Assembly: GCA_964603725.1 (NCBI GenBank)
Contig: CAZRWW010000002.1
Coordinates: 62,001-126,000, forward strand
From: CAZDKK01 sp964603725
Lineage (GTDB): Bacteria; Eisenbacteria; RBG-16-71-46; CAIMUX01; WJJG01
Direction of reading: 5' to 3'
DNA: 64,000 bases
Positions 38,299 to 48,249 of the stretch are shown here, one piece after another. The notes under the pieces are model-generated. The model was given only the letters and a program-made list of their open reading frames with translations, searched no databases and was not told the origin of the DNA. Within the stretch, counting starts at the first letter, position 1. Each line of letters starts with the position of its first letter. Made by a program: the position numbers and the translations under genes.

Positions 38299-41200
38299 CT
38301 AGAAGAACGCCCGCGCTTCCATCGTCCCCGTCACCACGGTCTGTCGCCCCTCGCGGCGATCGACGCGCAGCGACAGGCTCGTCACGACGATGTTCCACGG
38401 CCGCACGGAGCCGTTGACCCCCAACCGCCAACCCGGTCGCTCCATGACAAAGCCCGCGGCCGGCAAGTCGTCGCCCCGCCCCCAGAGCCTCTCGATGCTC
38501 AGCTCGGCGCGGCCCCGGCCGGTGAAGTCGGCGACAGACCCCACCCAGCTCTTGAGCTCCTCGCGCCGCTGATCGCCGGGTCGAAAGTCGTCGCGGGCCA
38601 CCCGGCTCCCGAGTCGGGCCGACAGGAAGTCGACGAATCGCCAGGTGACCTCGAGCTCGGCCCGCCGGCGCCGGCGCTGATCCTCGCCCGGGCCGGCGCC
38701 GGTTGTCTCCTGGAGCGTCGCCAGCGCCTCGCGCTCACGCCCGAGCTCGACGGTGAGCTGGAGCCTGGTTCGTGCGCTCCAGCGCATCTCGAGCTCCTGG
38801 ACCGACGTGCTGCGCCGGCGAGTGAAACCGCTCGCGCTGCGCTGCGTGGCGCGACCCTGCTCGATGCGCAGCCGCGGCGCCGGCGCTCGCGGCGCCCCCT
38901 GCCACGCCAGCTCACCCCACCAGGTGCCGTTGTGGTCCGTGGCCGGCGCATCGCCCGTGACGATCCCCTCCGGCCCGGCCAGCAGGGCCTTGACGCTCGC
39001 GGGCGTTCGCAGCCGGGTCCGGCCGTAGAGCGACACGTCGAGCCCCGCCAGCGCCGCGCTGTCGCCCGCCAGGGCCGCGACCGGCCGGCCGCTCAAGCGC
39101 ACGGCGGTGTCCAGACGGCTCTCGAGACGACTCGAGTCGCCCTCGGCATAGAAGACCTCGTGGTCGCCGACGCCGACGTAACGGCCGGTGCTGTCATAGT
39201 GACCGCCGCCTGGGCCGGTGTAGACGAGCCGCTCACCGAGCAACCGCGCCTCTTCGGTGGTGAGATTGCCACGCCACTCGCCGACGAACAGCCGCGTGCC
39301 GACCTTGTGCGAGGCGGTCCAGTCGGCCAGATCGGAACGGTTGCGCAGGTGGCCGGTCGCGTCCCAGGCGCTCGTGCGCGCCACCAGAAGATGCCCCAGA
39401 CTGCGCTCCCCCGCCACCTCGGCCTCCGCCTGGTCGAGCCGCACGCGTCCCTGGGACCGCCGGCCCTGCGCTGCCCGCTCGTAGTCGCGGCGCAACCGGG
39501 AGACCAAGTTCACCCGGCCCCAGGGCACGAGCTGACCCGATCCCAGCCGCAGCGTGTAGGCCTCGTAGGCGCGCCCCGTCGTCGCCTCCGCGGCACCGCG
39601 CCGCAGATCCTCGGACTCCAACGTGCCCTCCGCCTCCAGGCCCCCGAACCAGCCCAGACGTCCCTCCCAGCGCTCCTCCCGGCCCGCCTCGCCGCGCAGG
39701 CGCGAGCGGCCCAGCCAGGCCTCGCCCAGCGCCCGCAGCCGGCCGGAGCGCTCGGCGCGCAGGTGCCACCGGCGGCCGCTGAACCCGCGCGGCGAGTCCA
39801 GCCCCTCCCACTCGGCCAACAGGTTCGCCCCATACCCGGGACGCAGGCTCAGGCCGGCCGCGCCGCGCTGGTCGCGGCCATCGAGCAGGCCGGCCGGGAC
39901 GTTCCAGCGCCGGTTGTAGAAGGGCGGATCGAGAGTCTCGGGCGCGTTGAAGCGCTGGCCGACGCCGCGGAAGCGCCCGTGCAGCGTGATCCGGCTGCCG
40001 GCTCTCCCCAGCAGGTCCCCCAGCCTCCAGATCCCATTCGCGCTCAGCGCGCCGCCGCCGTTGTCGTCGTCGTCGCGGCGCGACAGCACGTTGCGATCCA
40101 GCCAGGAGGCGGCCGCCTCGGCGCTCAGCGACAGGCCCCCGCCCACGCGCCCGCCGCCCTTCACCCCGACGACATCGAGCTGGCCGGGCAGGTAGAGCTT
40201 GCGCCCCGGCAGGAAATCAGCCTTGCGGCGGCCCGCGTAGACGTAGATCGTGTCGCCCGCTGCCAGAGTGGAATCGCGGTAGTCGCCCTCGTCGCGCCCC
40301 ACGTTCACGAAGGTGACCTCGTACGATCCGCGGTACGCACCGGCGGCATCGCGGCCCAAATAGACGAAGATCGGCGCCTCGAGCGTGTCGGCTTCCACGA
40401 GCTCATAGGGACCTCGCCCGGCCCCGACCCGATTCACGCCGCCCTCCATCCCCGCGGTGACCGAGTCGCCCGCCGCTCTCAGGATCGCCCGCTCCGCGCC
40501 GGTCAGGGCGAGCGTCGGCGAGCTGTTGGGATCGTCGTGCTCGTGGACCCAGGCGAGCGCGATGTGGGCGGCGCTGTCCCCGGCGGCGGAATCGAGCGCG
40601 TAGTAGCCGCGGTCGAAGACGCCCTGGCGCACCTGATACTCCACCCGCACCTCGCTGCGCGAGGTGATGGGATTGCGCGCCGTGAAGTAGATCTGACCGG
40701 TCGAGTAGTCGACCGTGTAGTCGCTGTCGGCGCCGCGCTCGAGCCGCCGGCCGTCCAGCCACACGCGCTCGCTGCCGGCGATCATCAGGGCCTCTTCGCC
40801 GGGCCGGCTCGCGATCAGCCGATAGGGGCCCTGCCGCCCGTCCTGCCCGAAGAACTCCGTGGTCGCGTAGCGTCCCGTGCCGCGTCCCAACGCGCCCGTC
40901 GCCGCCGCGCCGCGCTGCGGCCCCGCGCGCGCGCGCAGCCCCTGCAGCTCGCGCCGGTGGGCCAGCAGCGGGATCGCGCTCTGCTGCACCGTGAGATCGC
41001 CCAGATCGAGCGCGCCCCAGGGGGAAGTGATCGAGATCAGCACCTTGTCCAGGTCGGCCAGCTCCGCGGTCGTGCCCTCCGGTTGCAGGGGCAGGTTGCG
41101 GTCGGTGAGCACCGCGCTCACCTCGACGCGCTCGGCGAGCTGACCGCGAATGGTGAGGTCGAGCGACTGGGTGAGATTCACGTCCGTGCGGTTGCCGAAT

Positions 41201-41697
41201 TCGATCGACACGGTCTTGCTGCCGCCCACCTCGAGCTGCGCCCCGGCGGGCAGGACGCGCCGCGCCCGCGCCTCGGACTCCGCGGGCTCGCCCGCCGGCG
41301 ACGCGGGCGTCTCCCCGGCCGCCCCGGCGATCACGCGCCCCGGTCCGCGCCATTCGCTGGCCAGACTCACCGGCACGAAGCGATAGCGGGCGATGAGCGG
41401 GGGTTCGATCGGCGGTTCCGGACCGATCCAGACGAGCCGGCCTCTGACCGCGTCCAGCAGATAGTCCTTGCCCGGCCGGAAGACGACGCTGTCCTGGCTG
41501 ATCGTGAAGTGCTCGCGGTCGATGAACCGGTGCGCCAGCTCGAGCGTGTCGCCGGGCGCGGGCTGGGTGAGCGCCACCTGCGCCTCGCCGACGCGCAGGC
41601 AGTCGGTCGCGCCCCACGCCGGGCCCGCGACCAGCCATAGCGCCAGCGCCGCGCCGACGCGCGGCCACGAACCCCTAGGGTCGGCTCCCCGGTCCAC
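38299..41697 (-). CDS. Large outer-membrane barrel protein with SprA-like motif
   Basis: 1,132 residues. Signal peptide (VGAALALWLVAGPAWGA), then a beta-rich region including FGNRTDVNLTQSLDLTIRGQ, VSAVLTDRNLPLQPEGTTAE and LADLDKVLISITSPWGALDL. These closely follow a pattern (GN..N....S..L.I.G.L...V...A.L.D.N.P.QPEG....L.D.D.V.I) that I recall in FCB outer-membrane proteins of SprA/Sov type. The rest (about 500-1,132) is alternating beta strand ending in Phe-Phe (MEARAFF), a barrel terminus. SprA itself is about 2,400 residues, so this is half size. The GTG start overlaps the propeller gene by 23 bp. Role as a translocon is inference only. Confidence 0.6.
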   Translation of the reverse strand: MDRGADPRGSWPRVGAALALWLVAGPAWGATDCLRVGEAQVALTQPAPGDTLELAHRFIDREHFTISQDSVVFRPGKDYLLDAVRGRLVWIGPEPPIEPPLIARYRFVPVSLASEWRGPGRVIAGAAGETPASPAGEPAESEARARRVLPAGAQLEVGGSKTVSIEFGNRTDVNLTQSLDLTIRGQLAERVEVSAVLTDRNLPLQPEGTTAELADLDKVLISITSPWGALDLGDLTVQQSAIPLLAHRRELQGLRARAGPQRGAAATGALGRGTGRYATTEFFGQDGRQGPYRLIASRPGEEALMIAGSERVWLDGRRLERGADSDYTVDYSTGQIYFTARNPITSRSEVRVEYQVRQGVFDRGYYALDSAAGDSAAHIALAWVHEHDDPNSSPTLALTGAERAILRAAGDSVTAGMEGGVNRVGAGRGPYELVEADTLEAPIFVYLGRDAAGAYRGSYEVTFVNVGRDEGDYRDSTLAAGDTIYVYAGRRKADFLPGRKLYLPGQLDVVGVKGGGRVGGGLSLSAEAAASWLDRNVLSRRDDDDNGGGALSANGIWRLGDLLGRAGSRITLHGRFRGVGQRFNAPETLDPPFYNRRWNVPAGLLDGRDQRGAAGLSLRPGYGANLLAEWEGLDSPRGFSGRRWHLRAERSGRLRALGEAWLGRSRLRGEAGREERWEGRLGWFGGLEAEGTLESEDLRRGAAEATTGRAYEAYTLRLGSGQLVPWGRVNLVSRLRRDYERAAQGRRSQGRVRLDQAEAEVAGERSLGHLLVARTSAWDATGHLRNRSDLADWTASHKVGTRLFVGEWRGNLTTEEARLLGERLVYTGPGGGHYDSTGRYVGVGDHEVFYAEGDSSRLESRLDTAVRLSGRPVAALAGDSAALAGLDVSLYGRTRLRTPASVKALLAGPEGIVTGDAPATDHNGTWWGELAWQGAPRAPAPRLRIEQGRATQRSASGFTRRRSTSVQELEMRWSARTRLQLTVELGREREALATLQETTGAGPGEDQRRRRRAELEVTWRFVDFLSARLGSRVARDDFRPGDQRREELKSWVGSVADFTGRGRAELSIERLWGRGDDLPAAGFVMERPGWRLGVNGSVRPWNIVVTSLSLRVDRREGRQTVVTGTMEARAFF

Positions 41698-42736
41698 GCG
41701 CTGCGGCCCTCTCGCGGTACTCCAGGGTGAACACGCGGATGCGTGCCTGGCCGGGATCGGCGACGAGCAACCGGTGCTGCCCGTCCACCGCCAGGTCGGC
41801 CACCTGCCAGGCGCGCTCCGCGGGGGCGGGGAGCCACCACGGCGGCGCGCCGCCGGACGGCAGCACGCGCACCTTGCCGGGCCGCCCCCCGACGAAGGCG
41901 TTGCCCCAAGCGTCGACCGCCAGAGCCGCCGGCTCGAAGGCCTCTTCTCCAGCCTCTCCAGCGGCCACGACCGGGCGACGCTCGATCAGCCGGCCGCTCG
42001 GCTCCAGCACCCACACCGCGGCGGGCCGGCCCCCCAGCAAGAAGAGCCGGCCGCGGCCGTCGACGTCGAGCGCGCGCGCCTCGGCCGGCGGCCAGTCGCC
42101 CCAGGTCTCCAGCGACGCCACGAACCGGCCGTCGGGCCCGAAGCGGAGAATCGTGCCACGCACGGCATCCAGGACGAACAACTCCCCGGCGCGATCGAGC
42201 GCGAAGTCGGCCGCCCGGCTGATCGCAGCCCCGGCTCGATCGGCCTCGCGGCCGACGTCGAACCGGGCCTCCCATCGCCCGCCCAGGTCGAACCGGTCGA
42301 CGGTGCGCTGCTCGGAGTCGAGCGTGAAGATCTTCAGCCCCGACCGGGCGAAAACGCGCTCGGCGAAACCGACGCCGGCGTCGCCCCCGCCGCCGTCCCC
42401 CGCCAGCCCCAGCCACTCGCCGGCGCGATTGAGCAGGAAGAGCCGGTGGCGCCGGCGTTCGAGGCCCGCCACGACGCCCCCGGGATGGACATCGACTGCG
42501 ATCGGCACCAGGCCGCCCCGCTGCGCCAGCGACCAGTCGGCCGCCCACGCGGCGCTCACCGGAACGGGCGCCGAGGCGAGCTCGACGGCCAACGGGCCGG
42601 TCGGTTCTTGGGCCGCGCCGCCGCAGACGATCAGGAGGGCGCCGGTCGCCGCAGCCCAGGCGCGCGTCGGCGCGGGCGCCGTCCAGGCGCGCCGAGGCCC
42701 GCTGGAAGGGGCGGGCGATGGGCGTGCAACCACCAT
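41675..42736 (-). CDS. NHL-like beta-propeller protein, secreted
   Basis: 353 residues with an N-terminal hydrophobic signal region (TGALLIVCGGAAQEP). Repeats of propeller type follow: PIAVDVHPGGVVAGLERRRH, ADFALDRAGELFVLDAVRGT, ARALDVDGRGRLFLLGGRPA, PAALAVDAWGNAFVGGRPGK and VADLAVDGQHRLLVADPGQA. Probably periplasmic or surface-exposed, scaffolding the barrel protein encoded downstream with which it overlaps by 23 bp. No enzymatic residues are recognised. Confidence 0.7.
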   Translation of the reverse strand: MVVARPSPAPSSGPRRAWTAPAPTRAWAAATGALLIVCGGAAQEPTGPLAVELASAPVPVSAAWAADWSLAQRGGLVPIAVDVHPGGVVAGLERRRHRLFLLNRAGEWLGLAGDGGGGDAGVGFAERVFARSGLKIFTLDSEQRTVDRFDLGGRWEARFDVGREADRAGAAISRAADFALDRAGELFVLDAVRGTILRFGPDGRFVASLETWGDWPPAEARALDVDGRGRLFLLGGRPAAVWVLEPSGRLIERRPVVAAGEAGEEAFEPAALAVDAWGNAFVGGRPGKVRVLPSGGAPPWWLPAPAERAWQVADLAVDGQHRLLVADPGQARIRVFTLEYRERAAARGPGSRP

Positions 42737-42739
42737 GGC

Positions 42740-43624
42740 TCACTCATCGAGGGGCCAGGTCAGTCCTACGTAGCTCGTGCCGTCCGGGCCCGGCCGCACA
42801 TAGAGGGCCCGCCCGGAAGCGCCTTTGCGGGCCAGGCGTCCGGCGTCGACGGCGCTCAGCAGGTGGTTGAGCAGGATCACGCCGATCGTCTGATCGGCAT
42901 GCTGGAAGGAGCTGCGGCTGGCCTTGCGCATCTCCACGAACGTGTCGCGGTGCGCCCTGGAATCCCACTGCCAGGCTTCCTCGGCGCTCGGCCGGCGCGC
43001 GGCCACGTAGGCCTCGCGCTGCTCGATGTCGTTGCCGAAGCGGGCGCGCGCGTCGCGGGCCAGGTCATCCTCGTAGTCCGCGGCGTTCAGATAGCGACCG
43101 AGGTTCCGGTAGTAGCCGTCCGACTTGTCACGCGCGTCCTGCACGGCGGCGAACCGCTCGGCGTAGTCGACGTACCGATCCTGGCGCACCTCGCCCTGGA
43201 CGCGGAAGCCGATCCACGTGGCAATCAGCGCGGCCTCGGCCGCGAGGAACGCCGTCGCCCGCCCGCGGTGTCCGGTGAGGTGCTGACCCCAGCCCGGCAC
43301 GAGCAGCGATGCGCCGATCGTCTTGGCGGCCGACGGGCGGCGGGGTGCCTCCCCGCGCGCAGCGGGCTGCGACGCCGCGGTCCCCGTTCCGGTTCCTGCG
43401 CCGGCGGCGAGCCACGGCGCGCTCACTCCGGCCGGCAGACTCGGCGAGGTCAGAAGACCGTCCTCCCCGCCTGCCTGCGCGCCGGCGCGTCCGCGCGCGT
43501 ACCCGTCGCGGTAGAGGTCGGGCGTCGCGCCCGCGCCGCTCAGGGCGCAGGCGCCCAGGCACGCGGCCGCCAGGATCAGCCCGCGGGACAGCCGCCCGCA
43601 TCGCCTCGTCTTGGTCGCGCTCAT
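42740..43624 (-). CDS. DUF5683-like membrane protein, copy 2
   Basis: 294 residues. Signal peptide (LILAAACLGACALSGAGA), a Gly/Thr-rich spacer, then two close membrane segments around ASLLVPGWGQHLTGHRGRAT and FLAAEAALIATWIGF. A helical acidic region and a third hydrophobic segment in VILLNHLLSAVDAGRLARK follow. The P-G-x-G-Q motif plus the later D-A segment matches DUF5683. It is paralogous to the gene immediately upstream. Start ATG 43624, with AAAGG 8 bp before it. Function unknown; such proteins are common in FCB bacteria. Confidence 0.65.
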   Translation of the reverse strand: MSATKTRRCGRLSRGLILAAACLGACALSGAGATPDLYRDGYARGRAGAQAGGEDGLLTSPSLPAGVSAPWLAAGAGTGTGTAASQPAARGEAPRRPSAAKTIGASLLVPGWGQHLTGHRGRATAFLAAEAALIATWIGFRVQGEVRQDRYVDYAERFAAVQDARDKSDGYYRNLGRYLNAADYEDDLARDARARFGNDIEQREAYVAARRPSAEEAWQWDSRAHRDTFVEMRKASRSSFQHADQTIGVILLNHLLSAVDAGRLARKGASGRALYVRPGPDGTSYVGLTWPLDE

Positions 43625-43638
43625 GCCGCCAACCTTTC

Positions 43639-44589
43639 TCAATCCCACCGCGCCGCGAAGGTGAGTTGCGGATGCGGCTGGAGCGGCCAGCCGGTCATGC
43701 GCACGCCCACGTCGGCCACTCCCGCCAGGCGGACCCGACGCGCCTGCAGGAACGCATCGACGGCCGCCACCACGTGGTTCAGGAAGATGAGCCGGCCGGT
43801 GAGGCGCTTGGCGTCCATCAGGTCCTCGCGATCGTCGTGCAGGCCCAGATAGAGATCGCGGCTGAGACCGCTCCTCCAGCCACAGGCGTAGGCCTCGCGC
43901 GTGAGGTAGTCGTAGAAGCGACTGCCGCCCTGCTCCTGCGCCACGCGGATCAAGCTGTCGGTCGCCGCCGACCAGAGCCCGCAGTCGCACTCGTGGACCG
44001 CGCAGCTGTCCGCGTTCGGAGCGATCCGGTGATAGCGCTCGTAGTCCCAGTACCGTCCCCCGAAGGACTTGATGTCGTCGTACTTCTCCGACTCCTGATG
44101 CCGGAAGGAGAACCAGGCCATCCAGCCCGTGAGCTCGACCGCGGCGAAGGCGATTCCCTTGATGACCGACCCGTTGCGGAGCTGGCCGCTGCCGGGCAAG
44201 ACCGCCGACATCAGCGCCGGCACGAGCGCCTGCCGGCTCGACACGCTGGCCGGTCGCGCCTGAGGCGTCCCCCCGGGCGTCTCGCCCGCGGCGGCCAGCA
44301 TTGAGCTGACCCCGCCGATCGAGAGGCCCGCGCCTGGGGCGGTCCCGCTCAGGAAGCGGGAGTCGCCCGGGAAGCCGGGTTGGGCGAGAAGGGTGGACTC
44401 GCCGAAGAGCGCGGGGACCGGCGCATCAGGGTCAGGTTGCGACAACCTTGCCGCAAGGGCCGGCGCGTCCCCTTGCGACGACTCCACGGCCAGGGCCGGC
44501 GCCGCCGCGGCCAGCGCGATGAGCGCGCAGCATGAGCATCGTCGCGCCCATCCCAGCAGCCGAACGACCACGTTGAGTTTCGGCATCAT
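43639..44589 (-). CDS. DUF5683-like membrane protein, copy 1
   Basis: 316 residues. Signal peptide (CALIALAAAAPALAV) followed by a spacer. Then the paired motif ALMSAVLPGSGQLRNGSVIK and IAFAAVELTGWMAWFSF, matching the neighbouring paralogue, and the later FLNHVVAAVDAFLQARRVRL. An insertion with CAVHECDCGLW (three Cys) is unique to this copy. The start is ATG 44589, with GGAG 8 bp upstream; ATG 44595 is also possible. It lies 36 bp after the M6 protease gene and 14 bp before its paralogue. Confidence 0.65.
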   Translation of the reverse strand: MMPKLNVVVRLLGWARRCSCCALIALAAAAPALAVESSQGDAPALAARLSQPDPDAPVPALFGESTLLAQPGFPGDSRFLSGTAPGAGLSIGGVSSMLAAAGETPGGTPQARPASVSSRQALVPALMSAVLPGSGQLRNGSVIKGIAFAAVELTGWMAWFSFRHQESEKYDDIKSFGGRYWDYERYHRIAPNADSCAVHECDCGLWSAATDSLIRVAQEQGGSRFYDYLTREAYACGWRSGLSRDLYLGLHDDREDLMDAKRLTGRLIFLNHVVAAVDAFLQARRVRLAGVADVGVRMTGWPLQPHPQLTFAARWD

Positions 44590-44624
44590 AGCCATGGCTC
44601 CGTCAGCGCCCTCGGCCTCGCCCA

Positions 44625-47600
44625 TCAGCGGACGATCGCGAGCTTGCGCATGACCGCGAGGGCCTCGCCATCCGCCCGGGCAACGATCTTGGCCACATAG
44701 AGGCCGGGAGCGACGCCGCTCAGGTCCAGCGGCAGCACATCGCCCTGCTCGCCGGCCTCGGGCCGGTACTGCTTCTCCCACACCCGCTGCCCGCTGGTGT
44801 CGTAGAGCTGGACCGCCAGGCTGCCCGGCCGACCCATCTTGACGCGCAGCAGGCCCTCGGCCCCCAGGACCGGATTGGGGGTGAAGACCAGGGTGCTGGT
44901 GTCCAGCAACCCGCCCACCACGGCCGGCGCGGGCAAGCGGCTGGATGCGTAGAATCCCGTGTGGCCGCAGTCGGTCTGCGGGCCCCACCCTTCGCCCGGG
45001 AGCGGGTCGCGGCCGCCGTACTCGGTCTCGAGCACGGTGACAAAGCCGTCGAGGTCCCCCGCGACGATTTGCAGACCCCCGTCCGGCCCCAGAGGGGCGA
45101 AAAGTGGCCCGCCCGTGACGGCGTAGCCGGCCGCCCGCGGCCACCCCGGGATCGGATTGCCGCGCGCGTCGAACGCGTGGAGCGCGCCGTGCCCGTCGGC
45201 CTGCACGATCTCGGGCACCCCGTCCCCGGCCGGCGCCGGATGAAGATCGATGAGCACCGGCCCCGAGCGCACCGCCTTGGGCCGCGGCGTGTCCGGATGC
45301 CAGACCGAACGGGGCCAGCGCGCTTCGGGGCGGCCCTGCAGGTCATAGACGTGGACGTTCCCGCCGGCGTCGGCGCAGACGACCTCCAGGCGGCCGTCGC
45401 CGTCCGGATCGCCGATCGCGGGCGGACCCGCCGGCGGCAAGCCCAGGCTGACCGGCCAGCCCGGGCGGACCGTGCCGTCGGGGTCCCAAACACACAGCGC
45501 GCCGCCGCCCGCGCAGGCCAGGACGAGTCCGGGCTCGCCGGCGCTGCCGGCAATCATCCGCAGCGCGGTGATGCCGCCGTCGCCCATCGTGCCGATCCGC
45601 CGCGGCCAGCCCGCCAGGGTTGCGAATCCCGTCCACTCGCCGCCTCGCGCCAACCGCACCTCGCCCGCTTCGTTGCCCCAGGCGAGCACGTCGCCCCCGC
45701 CCGGGAGCAGCGGTCCGGCCGCCAGGGCCGTCACCGCGAAACCCGGCGTCGGCGTGCGCCAGACCAACGTCCGCTGGCCCTCGCCCCCCGGTTGCCCGCC
45801 GGAGGGACTCCACCACGGGTGCAGCCCTCGGACGCGTCCCTCGGAGTCGCCCACGACGATGACCGAATCGAGCACCATCGGCGCGGTCGTGAAGCGCACG
45901 CCGGAGGTGGCCGCCGCGGCGGTGCCCGGATAGTCCAGCACCAGCGATCCCCGTCGCGCGTCCCAACCGTAGACGTTGCGGTTCGTCGCGGCGCAGATGA
46001 TCGCCAGGCTCGAGTCGCCACCCGCGGCGAAGTCGGGCCGCGCCGCGACACCCGGAAGCAGGACGCTGTCGAGCTGCGCCGCGCGGCTCAGACCGTCGGG
46101 GGTGAGGATCTGCAGGCGCGTTCCCGCCGCCACCAGGACTTCGAGCGCCCCGTCGCCGTCGGCGTCGAGCACCTCCACCGATTCGGGGCCCGGGACGCCG
46201 CCGGCGTAGATCGGCCAGCCTTCCCGGCGGTAGCCGACATCGATGGCCACGCGCATCGTCACGGCCGAGGAGTCCAGCACCGTCACGCTGATCCCGGTGA
46301 ACGCGCCGTTGCCCGCGGCGCTGCTGGGATCGGTCGCGGGGCCGAAGTGAGCGTACGTCTCGCGCGACCAGTAGTCGAGCGCGCCGCCGGTCCATTCCAC
46401 GCTGTAGATGTCGCCCAGATCCGGAATGCCGTCGGCTTCCTTCAGGCCGACCGCGTGCCGGTCGGCGAAGATGTTCACGCAGCCGTAGCAGTAGTTGAAG
46501 GCATCGGCCAGCGCGTGCGTGTCGACGTGCCAGATGAGCACCCCGCCCCCGGGCAGCAGGTAGTCCACCTCGTAGCGCCCGAGCGTGTCGGGCTCGGTGA
46601 AGCCCATCTCGGCCAGCATGTCCTCGGGCACGTTGCGCGGCCCCAGGATCACCCCGGTGGCGGAATCGGCTTCGAGGAACACCGTGCCGTCGCCGTTGAG
46701 GTCGTACTGCCGGTTCTCGAGGATGAACACATCGGGGCTGAGCAGATGCAGCGGTCCCCGCTCGCCCGGCTCCGCCTCAGGGTCGGGATAGCCGACCGGG
46801 ACGAGCAGCAGATCGTTGTTGAGCTCGACCGCCGGCAGCTCGTAGGTGCCGTCGCGATCGAGCCAGCGCGCGTTCACGCCCGAGCGGAAGAAGAGCAGCT
46901 TCTGCCACGGGTCGAGGCTGGCCGGTATCGCTCCGCGGACGTAGACCGCCATCTCGCGGTAAGGGTCCCACACCTGTCCGTACAAGCTTTCGCCCGAGTC
47001 CATCAGGCTGAACATGCCTACCATCGGGTAGAAGTTGAGCACATTGTACAAGTCGAAGAAGCCGAGCTGATGGCCGTACTCGTGCGTGAGCACGCCGTTG
47101 AGCACGCCCAGGAAGCCATCCTGACTGACCGTCTCCGGCACGACCAGGATCAGGTCGATGAAGAACGTCGAGTCCTCGACCGCGATCTCGCTGCCGGTCG
47201 CCATCTGGATGTTGAAGCTGGGAATGTCGTAGGGCGAGTTGCGGTTGATGTCGCTCTGGAAGTCGCTCCCCGCGTGAAAGAGCAGGAAGCTGTCATAGCG
47301 GTGGAACTTGGGCGGACTGGCCGAGGTGTCGGCCGCGGCGAACGCATCGCGCACGAAGCGCTCGGCCAGCGCGAGGATCTCCGCGTCGCTGCCCATCGTC
47401 CAGGGCCCGTAGTCGGCCGTGTCGGCCAGGTGATAGGCGCTGTCCTCCTCGACCGGGTAGATGTCCCAGTCGAGCACGATCGCGCCCCCGGAGATCTGCC
47501 GGTAGTAGCGATCGACCGCCTCGAGGTGAGCGGAGAAGAATGACCGGTTGTGCGGCGGCGGATCGACCGCCACCCGGGCCGAGTCGGGGTGCCGGAGGTC

Positions 47601-48249
47601 GAAGCGGCCGTCGGGCGTCGTGCTCTGGCTGCCCGCGCTGTCCTTCAGAAAATCCACCCGCAGGCCTCCATCATCTTCATCCGCCACGCTTTCGCTCCCT
47701 TCACCATTTGCCCGTACCACGGCCGCTCGAACAGGCGCCGGGCGAAACCCTCCGCCAGGACGTACTCCCCGCGTTCCGACACGTCCAGCGCGCCCGCGCG
47801 CAGCACGGCCGCGAGCAGGCGGTCTAGCGCGCCTGGCACGACCGCCNNNNNNNNNNCCGCAGCGCCAGGACGCGCACGGTGTCAGGCGCGGACCGCCCGA
47901 GCGCCGCGCGTCCGGCCGCCAGCGCGTCGAGGGCGCGCCGAGACGGCACGGCCAGGTCCAGGGGGTCGAGGCCGGGGTGCTGCGAGCGCAGCCGCCGCCA
48001 CAGGATCCCATCGGGCTCGGCGGGCAGTGAGCGATCCCGCAGCACCGATGGAAACTCGCGCGGCTGGAAATCATCCGGGCGCCCGGCGGGCGTCCACACC
48101 AGGCCGCGCCCGGCGCCGGACGATGCGGGCGGCCGGTCAAAGCGCAGGGGGCGCGGGATCTCGTCGCCCCCCGCTCCGCCGGCGCCCGCGGGCACCCCGA
48201 GGATCATCAGCAGCGCGATGAGCAGGGCAGCCGGCGTGGTTCGAATCAC
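44625..48249 (-). CDS. M6-family metalloprotease with C-terminal sorting domain, broken by assembly gap
   Basis: Signal peptide after the GTG at 48249 (PAALLIALLMILGVPAGAGG), a propeptide-like region, the catalytic M6 domain with HEYGHQLGFFDLY zinc motif near 47065-47085, then repeated FG-GAP/beta-propeller-like units (PAIGDPDGDGRLEVV, LDADGDGALEVLVA). It ends in a FlgD-like sorting domain (FTPNPVLGAEGLLRVKM to RKLAIVR) of type IX secretion kind. It is thus a likely secreted protease exported by the adjacent PorU/PorV. The sequence is interrupted by N at 47847-47856 and a foreign piece at about 47664-47846; removing 47664-47862 rejoins RVLALR with VDFLKD in frame. Start overlaps the porV stop as GTGA. 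Confidence 0.8.
47664..47846 (-). other. Foreign sequence beside the assembly gap, methyltransferase-like fragment
   Basis: On the - strand one frame reads LDRLLAAVLRAGALDVSERG, then EYVLAEGFARRLFERP, the look of the N-terminal winged-helix part of a class I methyltransferase, in a different frame from the M6 gene around it. The base run ccgcag occurs on both sides (47658-47663 and 47857-47862), so two contigs probably overlap there and this 183-bp tail does not belong here. Confidence 0.6.
47847..47856. other. Assembly gap (10 N)
   Basis: Ten undetermined bases joining two contigs inside the M6 protease gene; true distance unknown, possibly zero or negative. Confidence 0.99.

Noticed and set aside
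36343..41640. A 1,765-codon open frame on the + strand opposite the Omp85 and barrel genes
   Set aside because: High GC suppresses stops in the opposite strand. The translation is Arg/Pro/Gln-rich without domains, while the - strand frames show signal peptides and barrel features.
47664..47846. An extra domain of the M6 protease
   Set aside because: It is in another frame, resembles a methyltransferase N-terminus, and its removal restores a normal M6 sequence.
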